DNA of 58,667 nt from Deltaproteobacteria bacterium (GCA_947445035.1 CANFCK010000027.1:1-58667); one strand, 5' to 3'; counted from the stretch's first letter, positions 16,758 to 25,319 are shown. Made by a program: numbers and translations. Notes: generated from the sequence alone by a model not told the origin.

Positions 16758-17987
16758 CTAACGCCCCAGGTTGTACTCGGCCCAGGCGGTCAGGAAGTCA
16801 CGTCGTTCGCCCAAGCCGCGTCGTGTCGCGATCACGCGCGCGTCGTGCTCCTCGATCGTGTAGTACTTGTTGGGGTCGGCATCGAGCCAGTCCCTGATCT
16901 GGTCGTCCCACTCCAGAAGCTCGGCGTCCATCGTCTCGGCGTCGAACTTCTCGGCGTACTCGGCGATGTACTCGATGAAGCGTTGCTCGTACTCGTCCTG
17001 GGACAGCACACTTCGTTCGTGGGGAACGTAGTCCCAATAGATGCCGGTCAGCGGATCGTAAGAGGTCGCGTCGTAATAGCCGAAGGTCGCGTCGAGGTCC
17101 CAGGGCAGGTACATGAACCCGCGCTCGGGGTGGTCGTAGATGAAGTAGTTGTGCCCCGAAATCCAGTAGCCGTCCCAATCCGGCATCGTGGCTTCGGCCG
17201 CCCACTCCGAAACCCACTGATCGGGGTCGCCGTACCTCTCGAGGTCCTCGAACTCGTAGCTGGACCACCACCCGTCCACGCGCGAGGTGTCGGCCCCCGG
17301 GTTGTTCTTCAGCTCGTACCCGTACTTGTACAAATTCCCGTCGGCGTTTTCTTTGCCGAAGTTGCGCTCGAGGTACTCGCGGTCAGGCTCCTCCATATGG
17401 GCGTAGATACCGTAATATTCGTCGTTGATGTACATCAGTGCGTTGTTGGCGCACGGCGCCGGCTGACCGAGCCGGCGCAAGAAACGGGTGGCCGTCCGAT
17501 TGTTCAACAGTGTGGGGTCGTACCAGGTGGCATCGAAGGCGACGTGGCGCTGGCCGTGAAAGCGTTGGTCCTCGTTGACCTCGACAAAGGAGATGACGAA
17601 CTGCATCTTGGTGCCGACCCAGGAGTAGCCCTCGTTTCCTTTCAGGCGGATGGAAACGTCCGGGAGGGTCTCGCCATCGACCTCAAAGGCCTCGACGTCG
17701 TGGTAGCCCTTGGTGCCGTCGTGAGCCGTGAACTCGGACTGCAGGCTGTTCCACGTCCGGCGGTCCAGGGTCAGGTGGTACGTCGGGAGGCGGTCCTGTT
17801 CGAAGAGGTCCGAACAGCCCCACAGAGCCTCGTCGGAGTCTGGGGCGGGGTCGTCGTCGTCTGGCTCGGAGGTGTCGTCGCCGTCGGTGCTTCCGGGGAG
17901 CTCCTCGTACCCGGCGGGGTCGTCCGCTGCGGGGGCGTCAACAGGGGAGAGATCGCCGGCGACGCAAGCGAGGAGGAAATTGAGCAC
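16758..17987 (-). CDS. CotH-kinase-like lipoprotein
   Basis: A 409-residue predicted lipoprotein. From a GTG start it reads MLNFLLACVAGDLSP, with lipobox LLAC, then an acidic linker (DGDDTSEPDDDDPAPDSDE). The body has CotH signatures: VSIRLKGNEG, KMQFVISFVEVNED, FLRRLGQPAPCANN, NDEYYGIYAHMEEPDREYL and FMYLPWDLDATFG. CotH proteins are atypical kinases that phosphorylate secreted proteins; the Lys, DRE-like and Asp elements can be seen, but activity is not proven. Longer in-frame extension upstream runs antisense to the tetR gene and is unlikely. A longer start would have no clear signal. Confidence 0.82.
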   Translation of the reverse strand: MLNFLLACVAGDLSPVDAPAADDPAGYEELPGSTDGDDTSEPDDDDPAPDSDEALWGCSDLFEQDRLPTYHLTLDRRTWNSLQSEFTAHDGTKGYHDVEAFEVDGETLPDVSIRLKGNEGYSWVGTKMQFVISFVEVNEDQRFHGQRHVAFDATWYDPTLLNNRTATRFLRRLGQPAPCANNALMYINDEYYGIYAHMEEPDREYLERNFGKENADGNLYKYGYELKNNPGADTSRVDGWWSSYEFEDLERYGDPDQWVSEWAAEATMPDWDGYWISGHNYFIYDHPERGFMYLPWDLDATFGYYDATSYDPLTGIYWDYVPHERSVLSQDEYEQRFIEYIAEYAEKFDAETMDAELLEWDDQIRDWLDADPNKYYTIEEHDARVIATRRGLGERRDFLTAWAEYNLGR

Positions 17988-18099
17988 AGCGCAGCGTACC
18001 CGACTCGGCTCGGGAGCGTGACGCCTTGCAAGGCCCGGCATGGCATGAAACTGCTTTTGCAGCTGGGCGGCGACCGCCGGCCGGCGCACCTTGGACCCC

Positions 18100-18128
18100 T
18101 TGCGGCGCGATAGTAACAATGCTAACAT
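18100..18128 (+). promoter_or_regulatory. promoter of the tetR-type gene
   Basis: TTGCGG (18100-18105) and an extended -10 TGCTAACAT (18120-18128) are separated by 17 bases. The GTG start follows seven bases after the -10, so the message is probably leaderless. The same TTGCGG-17-TAACAT arrangement lies at 58559-58587 before a paralogous gene. The divergent cotH-like gene starts at 17987; no other gene is seen in 17988-18099. Confidence 0.6.
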
Positions 18129-18135
18129 AGGGCCG

Positions 18136-18759
18136 GTGGACACCCACCCCACCCCTCGGTCCACGGTCGCCGAGGGGTGGACACGCAAGCGCCGCTACCA
18201 CCACGGGAACCTGGGGCCCTCCGCCGTTGCCCGCGGGCGGCAGATCGTCGCCCTCCACGGGCCCTGCGCGCTCTCCCTCCGCGGCCTCGCGCGTGACCTC
18301 GGCGTCACCGCCACCTCGCTCGTACGACTGTTCGGAAACCTGGCGGGCATGCGGGCCGCGGTGGCAGCGTCCGCGCTCGAGCTGCTGCTTGCGTCAGCGC
18401 GAGTCGCAAGCGGCCAGGCGGTCGCCCTGCATAACGCCGCCGGGCGGTGGGTCGCCTTCGCCGCCGGGCGGTGGGTCGCCTTCGCCGCCGCCCATGCCAA
18501 CCTCTACCGCCTCGTCTCCGGCGAGGGCTGGCATGCGCCGGGTTCAGGCAGGAAGGGTCTGCACGGCATGGTCATGGTAGCGTCCCCGCGCCGCGCGCTG
18601 GAGGTCGCGCTCGGCGCACGCCGTGATCCCGAACGCGCCTGCTATCTGGCATCCGCGATCCACGGCCTCGCGCTCGCACGCATCGACGGCCTCCCCGGCC
18701 CCGCGATGGAAAAGGCCCTCGCGCGCGCGCTGCATCCGCGCAGGCATGGGGAGTGTTAG
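18136..18759 (+). CDS. TetR-family transcriptional regulator
   Basis: A 207-residue DNA-binding regulator. After a basic leader (TRKRRYHHGNL) comes a helix-turn-helix domain (ALSLRGLARDLGVTATSLVRLF), then a C-terminal ligand-binding part that resembles the TetR_C_33/WHG type. The central helix contains the eight-residue unit AGRWVAFA twice, caused by a 24-bp tandem duplication. The GTG start is chosen because it matches the ATG of the paralogue at 58595, residue by residue. Its target may be itself or the adjacent ugd gene, which starts 11 bases downstream, but this is inferred. Confidence 0.85.
   Translation: MDTHPTPRSTVAEGWTRKRRYHHGNLGPSAVARGRQIVALHGPCALSLRGLARDLGVTATSLVRLFGNLAGMRAAVAASALELLLASARVASGQAVALHNAAGRWVAFAAGRWVAFAAAHANLYRLVSGEGWHAPGSGRKGLHGMVMVASPRRALEVALGARRDPERACYLASAIHGLALARIDGLPGPAMEKALARALHPRRHGEC
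18436..18483 (+). repeat. 24-bp tandem duplication inside tetR
   Basis: Two identical 24-bp units, each starting GCCGCCGGGCGG, lie head to tail and are followed by a partial third (GCCGCC). They insert eight residues (AGRWVAFA repeated) without a frameshift. Perfect identity suggests a recent event. Confidence 0.9.
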
Positions 18760-18770
18760 CAGCCGGCCCC

Positions 18771-20072
18771 ATGAACATCTCCGTGGTGGGCGCCGGGTAC
18801 GTCGGTTTGGTGGTCGGCGTTTGCATGGCCGACCTTGGCCACAGCGTCACCTGTGTCGACAGCGACGAAGCCAAGATATCGGCGCTGCTGGCGGGACGAG
18901 TGCCCATCTACGAGCCCGGCCTGGACCAACTCCTGGAGCGGAACGTTCGCGAGGGGCGGCTGCGCTTCACGCGCGACATGGCCGCAGGACTTTTGCATAG
19001 CCGCGTGGTCTTCATCGCGGTGGGCACGCCGTCGGCGGCGGACGGCTCGGCCGATCTCACCGGCGTCTTCGCGGTGGCGGGCGAGGTCGCCGCGCAGGCG
19101 GACGGTCCCGTCACCCTGATCATCAAGAGCACGGTCCCGGTGGGGACGGCGGATCGGGTCCGCGCGCATGTCCGCGCCCACACCGAGAACCCGGTCGAGG
19201 TCGTCAGCAATCCCGAGTTCCTCAAAGAAGGTGCGGCCATCGACGACTTCTTGCGGCCGGATCGGATTGTCTGCGGCGTGGCCTCGCCCGAGGCCCAAGC
19301 GCTGATGGAGCGGCTCTACGCCCCCCTGGTGCGCACTGGCAAGCCGATTCTGTTCATGGACAACCGCTCGGCCGAGCTGTGTAAGTACACGGCGAACGCC
19401 TTCCTGGCGACGAAGATCTCGTTCATCAACGAGATCGCCGCCCTCTGTGATCTCGTGGGCGCCGATGTCGATGCGGTTCGGCGCGGCGCCGGCAGCGACA
19501 GTCGGATTGGCCCACGCTTCCTGTTTCCGGGGGCCGGCTACGGCGGCAGTTGTTTCCCCAAGGACGTGCGCGCGTTGGTGGACACGGCCAAGCAGCATGG
19601 CATGGCGATGAAGGTCGTGCTCGCTGTGGAAGACGTGAACGAGCGGCAGAAACATCGCCTCGCCGACATGGTCATCGCGCGGTTCGGCGCGGATCTCACC
19701 GGAAAGCGAATTGCTGTGTGGGGGCTCGCGTTCAAGCCGGAGACGGACGACATGCGGGAGGCGCCCGCGCTCACGGTCGTGGACCGGCTGTGTGCGGCGG
19801 GTGCGACCGTGGTCGCCTACGACCCCGAAGCGATGCACGAGGCGCGCCGGGTGCTCGGCGATCGCATCGAGTACGCCGGCCGCCCGATGGACGCGGTGCA
19901 CGGCGCCGACGCTCTGGTGCTCGTCACCGAGTGGAACGAGTTCCGCAGCCCGGACTTCGCCGCGCTCGCGGCGGCGCTGCGGACGCCGGCGATCTTCGAC
20001 GGTCGGAACATCTTCAATCCCGCGGACGTGCGCGCGGCGGGCCTCGAATACCGCTGTATCGGTCGCCCCTGA
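18771..20072 (+). CDS. ugd: UDP-glucose 6-dehydrogenase
   Basis: Oxidises UDP-glucose to UDP-glucuronate with two NAD, a precursor for capsule, LPS or exopolysaccharide. The 433-residue product has the NAD-binding start MNISVVGAGYVGLVVGVCMA, KSTVPVGTADRV, NPEFLKEGAAIDDFLRPDRI, and the catalytic Cys261 in GYGGSCFPKDVRAL. The C-terminal UDP-binding domain starts around GKRIAVWGLAFKPETDDMR. Length and order are standard. ManC and GT genes downstream fit a polysaccharide precursor set. The stop codon overlaps the start of trmL. Confidence 0.95.
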   Translation: MNISVVGAGYVGLVVGVCMADLGHSVTCVDSDEAKISALLAGRVPIYEPGLDQLLERNVREGRLRFTRDMAAGLLHSRVVFIAVGTPSAADGSADLTGVFAVAGEVAAQADGPVTLIIKSTVPVGTADRVRAHVRAHTENPVEVVSNPEFLKEGAAIDDFLRPDRIVCGVASPEAQALMERLYAPLVRTGKPILFMDNRSAELCKYTANAFLATKISFINEIAALCDLVGADVDAVRRGAGSDSRIGPRFLFPGAGYGGSCFPKDVRALVDTAKQHGMAMKVVLAVEDVNERQKHRLADMVIARFGADLTGKRIAVWGLAFKPETDDMREAPALTVVDRLCAAGATVVAYDPEAMHEARRVLGDRIEYAGRPMDAVHGADALVLVTEWNEFRSPDFAALAAALRTPAIFDGRNIFNPADVRAAGLEYRCIGRP

Positions 20073-20563
20073 GCGACGCGCTTTTCCATGTGGCGCTCGT
20101 CTGGCCGGAGATCGGCGGCAACGCCGGAAACGTCGGCCGCCTCTGCCTGAATGTGGGCGCGCGCCTGCACCTTGTGCACCCCCTCGGCTTCCAGACGGAC
20201 GAGAAGGCGGTGCGTCGGGCGGGGCTGGACTACTGGAAGCACGTCGACGTCGTCGAGCACGTGGACCTGAACGGCTTCGACGCGTGGCTGGACGGCGGGG
20301 AGGGTCCCACCGGAGCGGGCACCGCAGGGCGGGTTTTCCCGCTGTCGTCGCACGGCGCAGCGCCGTACACGCACCTGCGCTTCCAAGCCGACGACGTGCT
20401 CGTTTTCGGGCGAGAGTCGGTCGGCCTCCCGTCGGAGTGGACGGATCGCCGCGGCGCGTGGCGCATCCCGATGGTGGGCCCCACCCGGAGCCTGAACCTC
20501 TCCAATGCCGCCGCTGTCGTCGCCTACGAGGTGATGCGGCAGTTGCGTCCGGGGCTCTTCTGA
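20069..20563 (+). CDS. trmL: tRNA (cytidine/uridine-34 2'-O)-methyltransferase TrmL
   Basis: SPOUT methyltransferase that modifies the wobble base of leucine tRNAs. WPEIGGNAGNVGRLCLNVGA, VHPLGFQTDEKAVRRAGLDYW, VFGRESVGLPSEW and RIPMVGPTRSLNLSNAAAVV cover the trefoil-knot fold in order. The start is uncertain. A CTG at 20069 overlaps the ugd TGA (CTGA) and would give 164 residues beginning LSDALFHVALVWPEI, which agrees with the N-terminus of homologues I know. A GTG at 20090 would give 157 residues, the E. coli length. I prefer the coupled start but the evidence is thin. Confidence 0.87.
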   Translation: MSDALFHVALVWPEIGGNAGNVGRLCLNVGARLHLVHPLGFQTDEKAVRRAGLDYWKHVDVVEHVDLNGFDAWLDGGEGPTGAGTAGRVFPLSSHGAAPYTHLRFQADDVLVFGRESVGLPSEWTDRRGAWRIPMVGPTRSLNLSNAAAVVAYEVMRQLRPGLF

Positions 20564-20578
20564 TGGGGGAGGGGGCGT

Positions 20579-20584
20579 GATACT
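20579..20584 (+). promoter_or_regulatory. -10-like hexamer of manC
   Basis: GATACT ends nine bases before the manC ATG, preceded by GT to give a TG-extended form (TGATACT). No Shine-Dalgarno sequence lies between. Confidence 0.4.
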
Positions 20585-20593
20585 CGGCCCCGC

Positions 20594-21604
20594 ATGAACG
20601 TCGGCGCCGTCATCCTCGCCGGGGGCCGCGGCACCCGCTTCTGGCCTCTGTCGCGACGGGCCCGCCCCAAGCAGGTTTTGGACCTGACCGGGGAGGGGAC
20701 GCTCCTGGCGCGCACGCTCGCTCGCCTGGACGGCGTCGTGACGGGTCCCCGGCTGGTCGTCACGGGCCCTGACATGCTGGACGCGGTGCGGCCGGAAGCG
20801 GTGGGTGCCGAGCTGATCGTCGAGCCGAGCGCGCGCAACACGCTCCCGGCGATCGCGCTGGGTGTCTGGGAGGCCCAGCAGCGCGGTGCCGACGTCGTCG
20901 TCGCGCTGCCGAGCGACCATCACGTCGTGAACGTCACCGCGTTCGTAGCCGCTTTGAGCGAGGCGGTAGCAGTCTCGCAGACGGGCTGTCTGGTGACGCT
21001 TGGCGTGCGGCCCACGCGCCCAGAGACCGGATTCGGCTGGATCGAGCCGGCGGCCGACGGGGGGGTGGCTCGTTTTGTCGAAAAGCCGCCGCAGGCGGTC
21101 GCCGACGCGCTCTTCGCCGGTGGCCGGCACCTCTGGAACGCCGGCATCTTCGTCTTTCGGGTCGACGCCTTCCGTGCGGCCCTACGGCAACATTGCCCTG
21201 GCGCCGCAGCCGCCCTCGATCGACTCGACGGCGGCGCCTCGTTGCACGACGTCTGGCCGTCGTGCGAGGCCACCAGCCTAGACTACGGGGTGATGGAGCG
21301 CCATGCCGAAGTGAGGGTGGTCCCGTTGGACTGCGGGTGGAGCGACGTGGGCAGCTGGCCCGCCCTCGATGAGGTGCTCCCCGCCTCGGCGTGGGGTGCC
21401 GGTCTCTGCAAAGAGATGGTCGAAATCGACGCCCGCCGCAACCTTGTTCACGCCGAAGGCAAGCTCGTCGCGCTGGTCGGAGTCGACGATCTCATCGTCG
21501 TGGACACGCCCGACGTGATCCTGGTGGCGCGACGTTCCGATGCCCAGCGGGTGCGCGAAGTGCTGGCGGCGCTCGACGCCAGGGGCCTCACCCGGTACGG
21601 GTAG
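20594..21604 (+). CDS. manC: mannose-1-phosphate guanylyltransferase
   Basis: Makes GDP-mannose from mannose-1-phosphate and GTP. The 336-residue protein has the nucleotide-binding start VILAGGRGTRFWPLSRRARP followed by KQ, then PSDHHV, GFGWIEPA, VEKPPQAVADAL, WNAGIFVFR, SLDYGVMERH and GWSDVGSWPAL, all standard for the family. The C-terminal isomerase domain of bifunctional ManC/AlgA (about 480 residues) is absent, so it is a single-function enzyme. With ugd and the GT9 gene it points to envelope polysaccharide synthesis. Confidence 0.93.
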   Translation: MNVGAVILAGGRGTRFWPLSRRARPKQVLDLTGEGTLLARTLARLDGVVTGPRLVVTGPDMLDAVRPEAVGAELIVEPSARNTLPAIALGVWEAQQRGADVVVALPSDHHVVNVTAFVAALSEAVAVSQTGCLVTLGVRPTRPETGFGWIEPAADGGVARFVEKPPQAVADALFAGGRHLWNAGIFVFRVDAFRAALRQHCPGAAAALDRLDGGASLHDVWPSCEATSLDYGVMERHAEVRVVPLDCGWSDVGSWPALDEVLPASAWGAGLCKEMVEIDARRNLVHAEGKLVALVGVDDLIVVDTPDVILVARRSDAQRVREVLAALDARGLTRYG

Positions 21605-21617
21605 GTAAGGTGACCAC

Positions 21618-22001
21618 ATGTTGATTCTCTCCATTTTTTCCCTCCTCGCCTGTGTCGGTGACCCCAAGGTGGCGGTCTCGACGGAGGGATGTCAGGACTT
21701 TGATCCCGACGACCCCGCTGATCCCGCCCTGCTGACCGCCGCGGAGGGCGACACGGTCGATGTCTGGCGCTCCCCGATCCTGGGCCACAACCTCGAGGAC
21801 GTATTCGAGCCGACCATCACCACCGACGGCGACCTCGTCGAGATCTTCGAGTCCTGGACCCCAGGAGAAGACGCGACGCCCACGTGTCTAGAACCTCATT
21901 TCTCGCTCAGCGAGTTCGGCGCCACGATCGAGATCCGATGGTTCACCGAGGACGATGCCAACGTGCCCTTCGACACCGTGAAGATCGATCCTCCCACATA
22001 G
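21618..22001 (+). CDS. lipoprotein of unknown function
   Basis: A 127-residue predicted lipoprotein. MLILSIFSLLACVGDP has a short signal and lipobox LLAC. An acidic segment (DFDPDDPADP) and a Trp-containing beta-like part follow. Two Cys (in TEGC and PTCL) may form a disulfide. Upstream of the ATG is TAAGGTGACC, with AAGG as a modest ribosome binding site. The gene starts 13 bases after manC, so it is probably co-transcribed. No family is recognised. Confidence 0.6.
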   Translation: MLILSIFSLLACVGDPKVAVSTEGCQDFDPDDPADPALLTAAEGDTVDVWRSPILGHNLEDVFEPTITTDGDLVEIFESWTPGEDATPTCLEPHFSLSEFGATIEIRWFTEDDANVPFDTVKIDPPT

Positions 22002-22005
22002 GCAA

Positions 22006-22026
22006 CGCTGTTTTGCCCTGACAGCG
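22006..22026 (+). terminator. weak hairpin after the lipoprotein gene
   Basis: CGCTGT and ACAGCG can form a 6-bp stem around a nine-base loop just after the stop codon. There is no T-run after it, so it is only a weak terminator candidate. Confidence 0.3.
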
Positions 22027-22055
22027 CTTGATCGGGCTGGCTATTCGGCTAATTG

Positions 22056-22164
22056 TGACCATATCGGGTGGGGTTGGTGACCATTGCACGACCTGAGTCG
22101 GCGATCGGGGCCTGCCTGGAAATGGTCAATGCACCGGTGGACAGTATGCTTCTACATGTATCAT
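22056..22164 (+). promoter_or_regulatory. upstream region of the GGDEF-EAL gene with TGACCAT repeats
   Basis: TGACCAT occurs at 22056-22062 and 22078-22084 (22 bases apart, about two helical turns), and its reverse complement ATGGTCA at 22122-22128. A -10-like TATCAT lies at 22159-22164, with TGGACA or GTGGAC as a poor -35. This would give a leader of about 50 bases. It is the longest non-coding stretch in this part of the window and probably holds operator sites, but no regulator is known. Confidence 0.35.
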
Positions 22165-22219
22165 TGTTAGGACGTGCCAAACTCGCGCCCGCCACGCGCA
22201 CTCCATCGTAAGCCAACGG

Positions 22220-24442
22220 ATGCCCGGTTTGACCGATCTGCGCGCTCGCACTCTACTCCTCGCTGCGGTGCTGCTTTTCGCGGCGCTCGTGTTCAGCGTC
22301 GTCTCGGGCGGGCGCTCGGTGTGGACCAGCGATCGGACGTCGCAGCACGCGGCACTCAAGGAGGGCGCGCGCGCTGCGAGCGCTGAACTTCGCCGCGAGT
22401 CCGAGGGGCTGCTCACGGCGCTCAAGGCGATCTCCGGCCGGGCCGACGTTCTCGCCACGCTCACGGCCGCGCCGCCGCCCGACGGCACGGCGTTTCAGAC
22501 CCCGCGTGACGCGCTCGACGTCGATACGCTCGTGGTAGTGGTGGACGTCGCCGAGGCCGTGGCCACGCTCGGCGCGATGCGCGCGCAGATCGTGCCGGAG
22601 GTTCGTCAGTCCGGCATCGCCAGCAGCCGCTGGGTCCTTGCGGAGGATGAGGTCTGGCTCGTCGCCGCCGCGCCCGCCCGGACCGTCGACGGGCAGGAGG
22701 GCGTGCTGGTGGCCGCTCGCCACATGGACGGTGGGCGGCTCGCACGGCTCGGCAGCATGTTCGGCGCCACGGTCACATTGGGGGTGGGCGTGACCTCGCC
22801 GGACGGGCTGGTGGCCGAGTCCGAGCTGGCCGAGGGCGCACCCGTCAGGGTCGTCCTCCGTCGCACGCTTGGCGGCGAGGGGTCCCTCGTGGCGCAAGTG
22901 GTCGCCGCGGGCCGCGACCTGGCGCTGGTCGGCGGCCTCGCCACTGCGCTCGTGCTTCTCCTGCTATACCGGATGGTGCAGCGCCGGTTGCAAAGCTTCT
23001 CCACCCTCGCAGACCGCATCCGCGACGGTGGACAGACCGGACTCCGCCTGCCCGTGGTCGGGAAGGACGAGCTGGACCGGCTGGCGGGCTCGCTCAACGC
23101 GCTTTTGGACAAGGTCGAGTCGACGCACCAACAGTTGCGCCACGATGCGCTCCACGACGCGCTGACCGGGCTAGCGAATCGCGCGCTGCTCTACGATCGG
23201 CTGGACATGGCCCTGGCCCGCCGGGCCCGTTCCGCGGTGCCCGCCGTGGCTCTACTTTTTCTCGACATGGACCGGCTCAAGGTGCTCAACGACCGGCTCG
23301 GTCATGCCGCCGGCGACCACTTCCTGGCCGAGCTTGGCCGGCGGCTCGCTTCCTGCGTGCGCCCCGGAGATACCGTGGCGCGGCTTGGGGGCGACGAATT
23401 CGGAATCGTCCTCCTCGACGTCTCCGATCCTCAGGTCGCCCTGGCCCGTGCGCAGGCGGCGCTCGACTTGGTTCGCGCGCCGATTCTGTACCGTGGGGGG
23501 GTCTACCACCTGACCGCCAGCATCGGCGTGGCGCTGGCCTCTCGGCAGCACACGCCCGCGCAGCTCGTCCGTGAGGCGGATATGGCAATGTACGAGGCGA
23601 AGGCTGGCGGTCGGGATCGGGTCGCGACCTACGACTCAGTGCTACAGGGCCGCATGGCCGAGCGCGTCGCCATCGAACACGCCCTCCGCAAGGCGCTCGC
23701 GGACGGTGATATCCAAATTTCGCTCCAGCCGATTGTTGCCGCGCGCGATGGGACTCTGATCGGCTACGAGGCGCTGGCCCGGTGGGCGCACCCGACCCTC
23801 GGCGTGGTCTCGCCCAGCCACTTCGTCGCCATTGCGGAGGAGAGCCAGCTCATCATCTCGCTCGACCGGTACGTGCTCGAACGGGCGCTCGCGGCCATCG
23901 GCCGGCTTCGGCAAGGCGGACGCCCGCTCAGCATCTGTGTGAACCACGCGTCGCGAACCGTCGATGCGCCGGACTTTGTCGAGTGGGTGCACGAGGCGCT
24001 CGTCCACTTCGGTATCCCCGCCGCCGCGTTGGTCATCGAGATCAGTGAGACCCAGCTCAGTCGCAACGAGGAGCGTTGGCTCCCGCTGATTCGCGCCCTC
24101 AACGCCAGCGGTGTCGGCTTCGCGATCGAGGACTTTGGCATGGGGGTCAGCTCGCTGGCGCGGCTGCACCACCTGCCGGTGGCCCTGGTCAAGCTCGACC
24201 GCGAGTTGGTGCGTGCGCTGGGTTCGGCCGAAGAACCCGTCGTCCGCGCGGTGATGGGCATGGCCCACGAACTCGGCCGCACCGTGATCGCGGAGGGGGT
24301 GGAGACCCAGGCTGAGCGGGACCGTCTCGTCGAGCTCGGGTGTGCGCTCATCCAAGGCTTCCTCGTCGGGCGCCCCGAACCCGAAGCTGTCCACGCGGCG
24401 CGCCTGGGTTTGCGGCCGGGCACGACGATTCTGGACGCGTGA
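22220..24442 (+). CDS. membrane GGDEF-EAL cyclic-di-GMP protein
   Basis: A 740-residue membrane protein that may make and/or break cyclic di-GMP. Two TM segments (about 9-29 and 232-252) flank a periplasmic sensor. A HAMP-like linker follows. The GGDEF domain has intact GGDEF at 390-394 and an inhibitory RPGD site at 381-384, so cyclase activity is likely. The EAL domain has YEALARW (E517), CVNHAS, EISETQ, EDFGMG and KLDRE. The usual DDFGTG has become EDFGMG (E637-D638), and E-G-V-E is kept near residue 695. Phosphodiesterase activity is therefore uncertain. It stands alone on a long upstream region. Confidence 0.9.
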   Translation: MPGLTDLRARTLLLAAVLLFAALVFSVVSGGRSVWTSDRTSQHAALKEGARAASAELRRESEGLLTALKAISGRADVLATLTAAPPPDGTAFQTPRDALDVDTLVVVVDVAEAVATLGAMRAQIVPEVRQSGIASSRWVLAEDEVWLVAAAPARTVDGQEGVLVAARHMDGGRLARLGSMFGATVTLGVGVTSPDGLVAESELAEGAPVRVVLRRTLGGEGSLVAQVVAAGRDLALVGGLATALVLLLLYRMVQRRLQSFSTLADRIRDGGQTGLRLPVVGKDELDRLAGSLNALLDKVESTHQQLRHDALHDALTGLANRALLYDRLDMALARRARSAVPAVALLFLDMDRLKVLNDRLGHAAGDHFLAELGRRLASCVRPGDTVARLGGDEFGIVLLDVSDPQVALARAQAALDLVRAPILYRGGVYHLTASIGVALASRQHTPAQLVREADMAMYEAKAGGRDRVATYDSVLQGRMAERVAIEHALRKALADGDIQISLQPIVAARDGTLIGYEALARWAHPTLGVVSPSHFVAIAEESQLIISLDRYVLERALAAIGRLRQGGRPLSICVNHASRTVDAPDFVEWVHEALVHFGIPAAALVIEISETQLSRNEERWLPLIRALNASGVGFAIEDFGMGVSSLARLHHLPVALVKLDRELVRALGSAEEPVVRAVMGMAHELGRTVIAEGVETQAERDRLVELGCALIQGFLVGRPEPEAVHAARLGLRPGTTILDA

Positions 24443-24446
24443 TAGG
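24441..24446 (+). promoter_or_regulatory. -10-like hexamer of the GT9 gene
   Basis: GATAGG overlaps the stop codon of the GGDEF-EAL gene and ends seven bases before the ATG at 24454. No ribosome binding site lies between. Confidence 0.35.
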
Positions 24447-24453
24447 CCGCCCC

Positions 24454-25305
24454 ATGCGGCGGATCGTGGTGCGTGCGCCGGACCACCTGGGAGACGCCGT
24501 GATGGCGCTGCCGGGCATCTGGAGCCTCACGACGCTGGGTCCGGCCGTGATCTACAGCCGCGGACGCTGGGCGAAGGAGCTCTATGCGGGGCTCGATGTC
24601 CGCGACGGGGACGAGGTGCCAGCCGACGCGGACGTGGCGGTGATGTTCAAGCCGTCCTGGCACGCGTCCCGCCAGTGGCGCCACCTGCCAACCATCGGTA
24701 TCGGCCCTCGTTTGCGCTATCGAAAAACGCTCGCGCCGGAGCGCGAGCATCGCCGTGATGGCTATGCTCGCATCGTCGTCGCAGCGGGGGCCGAGCCTCC
24801 CAGTGCGGCGGTTTTTTCGCCGCGTGGCGTGCCCGCGGTGCTCCCCGAGCGCTTCGTCGCCCTCAATCCGTGGACACCAACCCGAACCGCACGATGGCGT
24901 GCTTTCGGCGCGCTCGCCAGGGCCCTGGACATGCCGACAGTCGCCTTCTGCGGTCCTGGCGAGGGCGATGCCGTGCGGGCAGATCTGGGTACGGTGCCGG
25001 TGCTCGAAGGGCTCTCTCTGGCCGATTTCGCGGCTTCGCTGGCGGGGTGTGCGGTCTTCGTCAGCAACGACTCTGGCGCGGCCCACTTCGCGGCGGCCTG
25101 TGGCGTGCCGGTGGTGATGGTCCACGCCTCGACGGCACCGGAAACGACCGGGGTAGGCCTGCCGATCGAGCTGCCGACGCGTTTGTGGTGCCAGCCCTGT
25201 TACCGGAAAAGTTGTGGTTGGGGAACGCCCTGCCTCGCTGTAGACGTCGCGACGGTGCTCAGTGCGGTAACGACCATTTTGGGACGGGGGGCCAGCCCCC
25301 CGTAA
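24454..25305 (+). CDS. heptosyltransferase-like glycosyltransferase (GT9)
   Basis: A 283-residue GT-B protein, likely to add heptose to LPS core. RRIVVRAPDHLGDAVMALPG is the usual GT9 N-terminus and FVSNDSGAAHFAAACGVPVV, followed by APETTG, is the donor-site signature. A Cys-rich segment (CQPCYRKSCGWGTPC) near the end is like that of WaaF. It is shorter than E. coli WaaF (348) because the N-terminal domain is reduced. The stop codon lies in a strong hairpin. Confidence 0.85.
   Translation: MRRIVVRAPDHLGDAVMALPGIWSLTTLGPAVIYSRGRWAKELYAGLDVRDGDEVPADADVAVMFKPSWHASRQWRHLPTIGIGPRLRYRKTLAPEREHRRDGYARIVVAAGAEPPSAAVFSPRGVPAVLPERFVALNPWTPTRTARWRAFGALARALDMPTVAFCGPGEGDAVRADLGTVPVLEGLSLADFAASLAGCAVFVSNDSGAAHFAAACGVPVVMVHASTAPETTGVGLPIELPTRLWCQPCYRKSCGWGTPCLAVDVATVLSAVTTILGRGASPP
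25284..25303 (+). terminator. strong hairpin at the end of the GT9 gene
   Basis: ACGGGGGG and CCCCCCGT form a perfect 8-bp stem with loop CCAG. The hairpin spans the last codons and the first base of the GT9 stop codon. There is no T-run. It may end transcription before the promoter at 25320. Confidence 0.5.
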
Positions 25306-25319
25306 CGCCCCCCGAATCC

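Noticed and set aside
14606..16897. A 763-codon plus-strand frame over the prolyl oligopeptidase gene
   Set aside because: It is the shadow of the minus-strand peptidase, which has a signal peptide and a full catalytic triad.
25284..25303. The G8/C8-type hairpin as an attenuator or riboswitch for the gene at 25362
   Set aside because: It lies before the predicted promoter (25320-25348) and overlaps the preceding stop codon, so a terminator or stabiliser for the GT9 mRNA is simpler.
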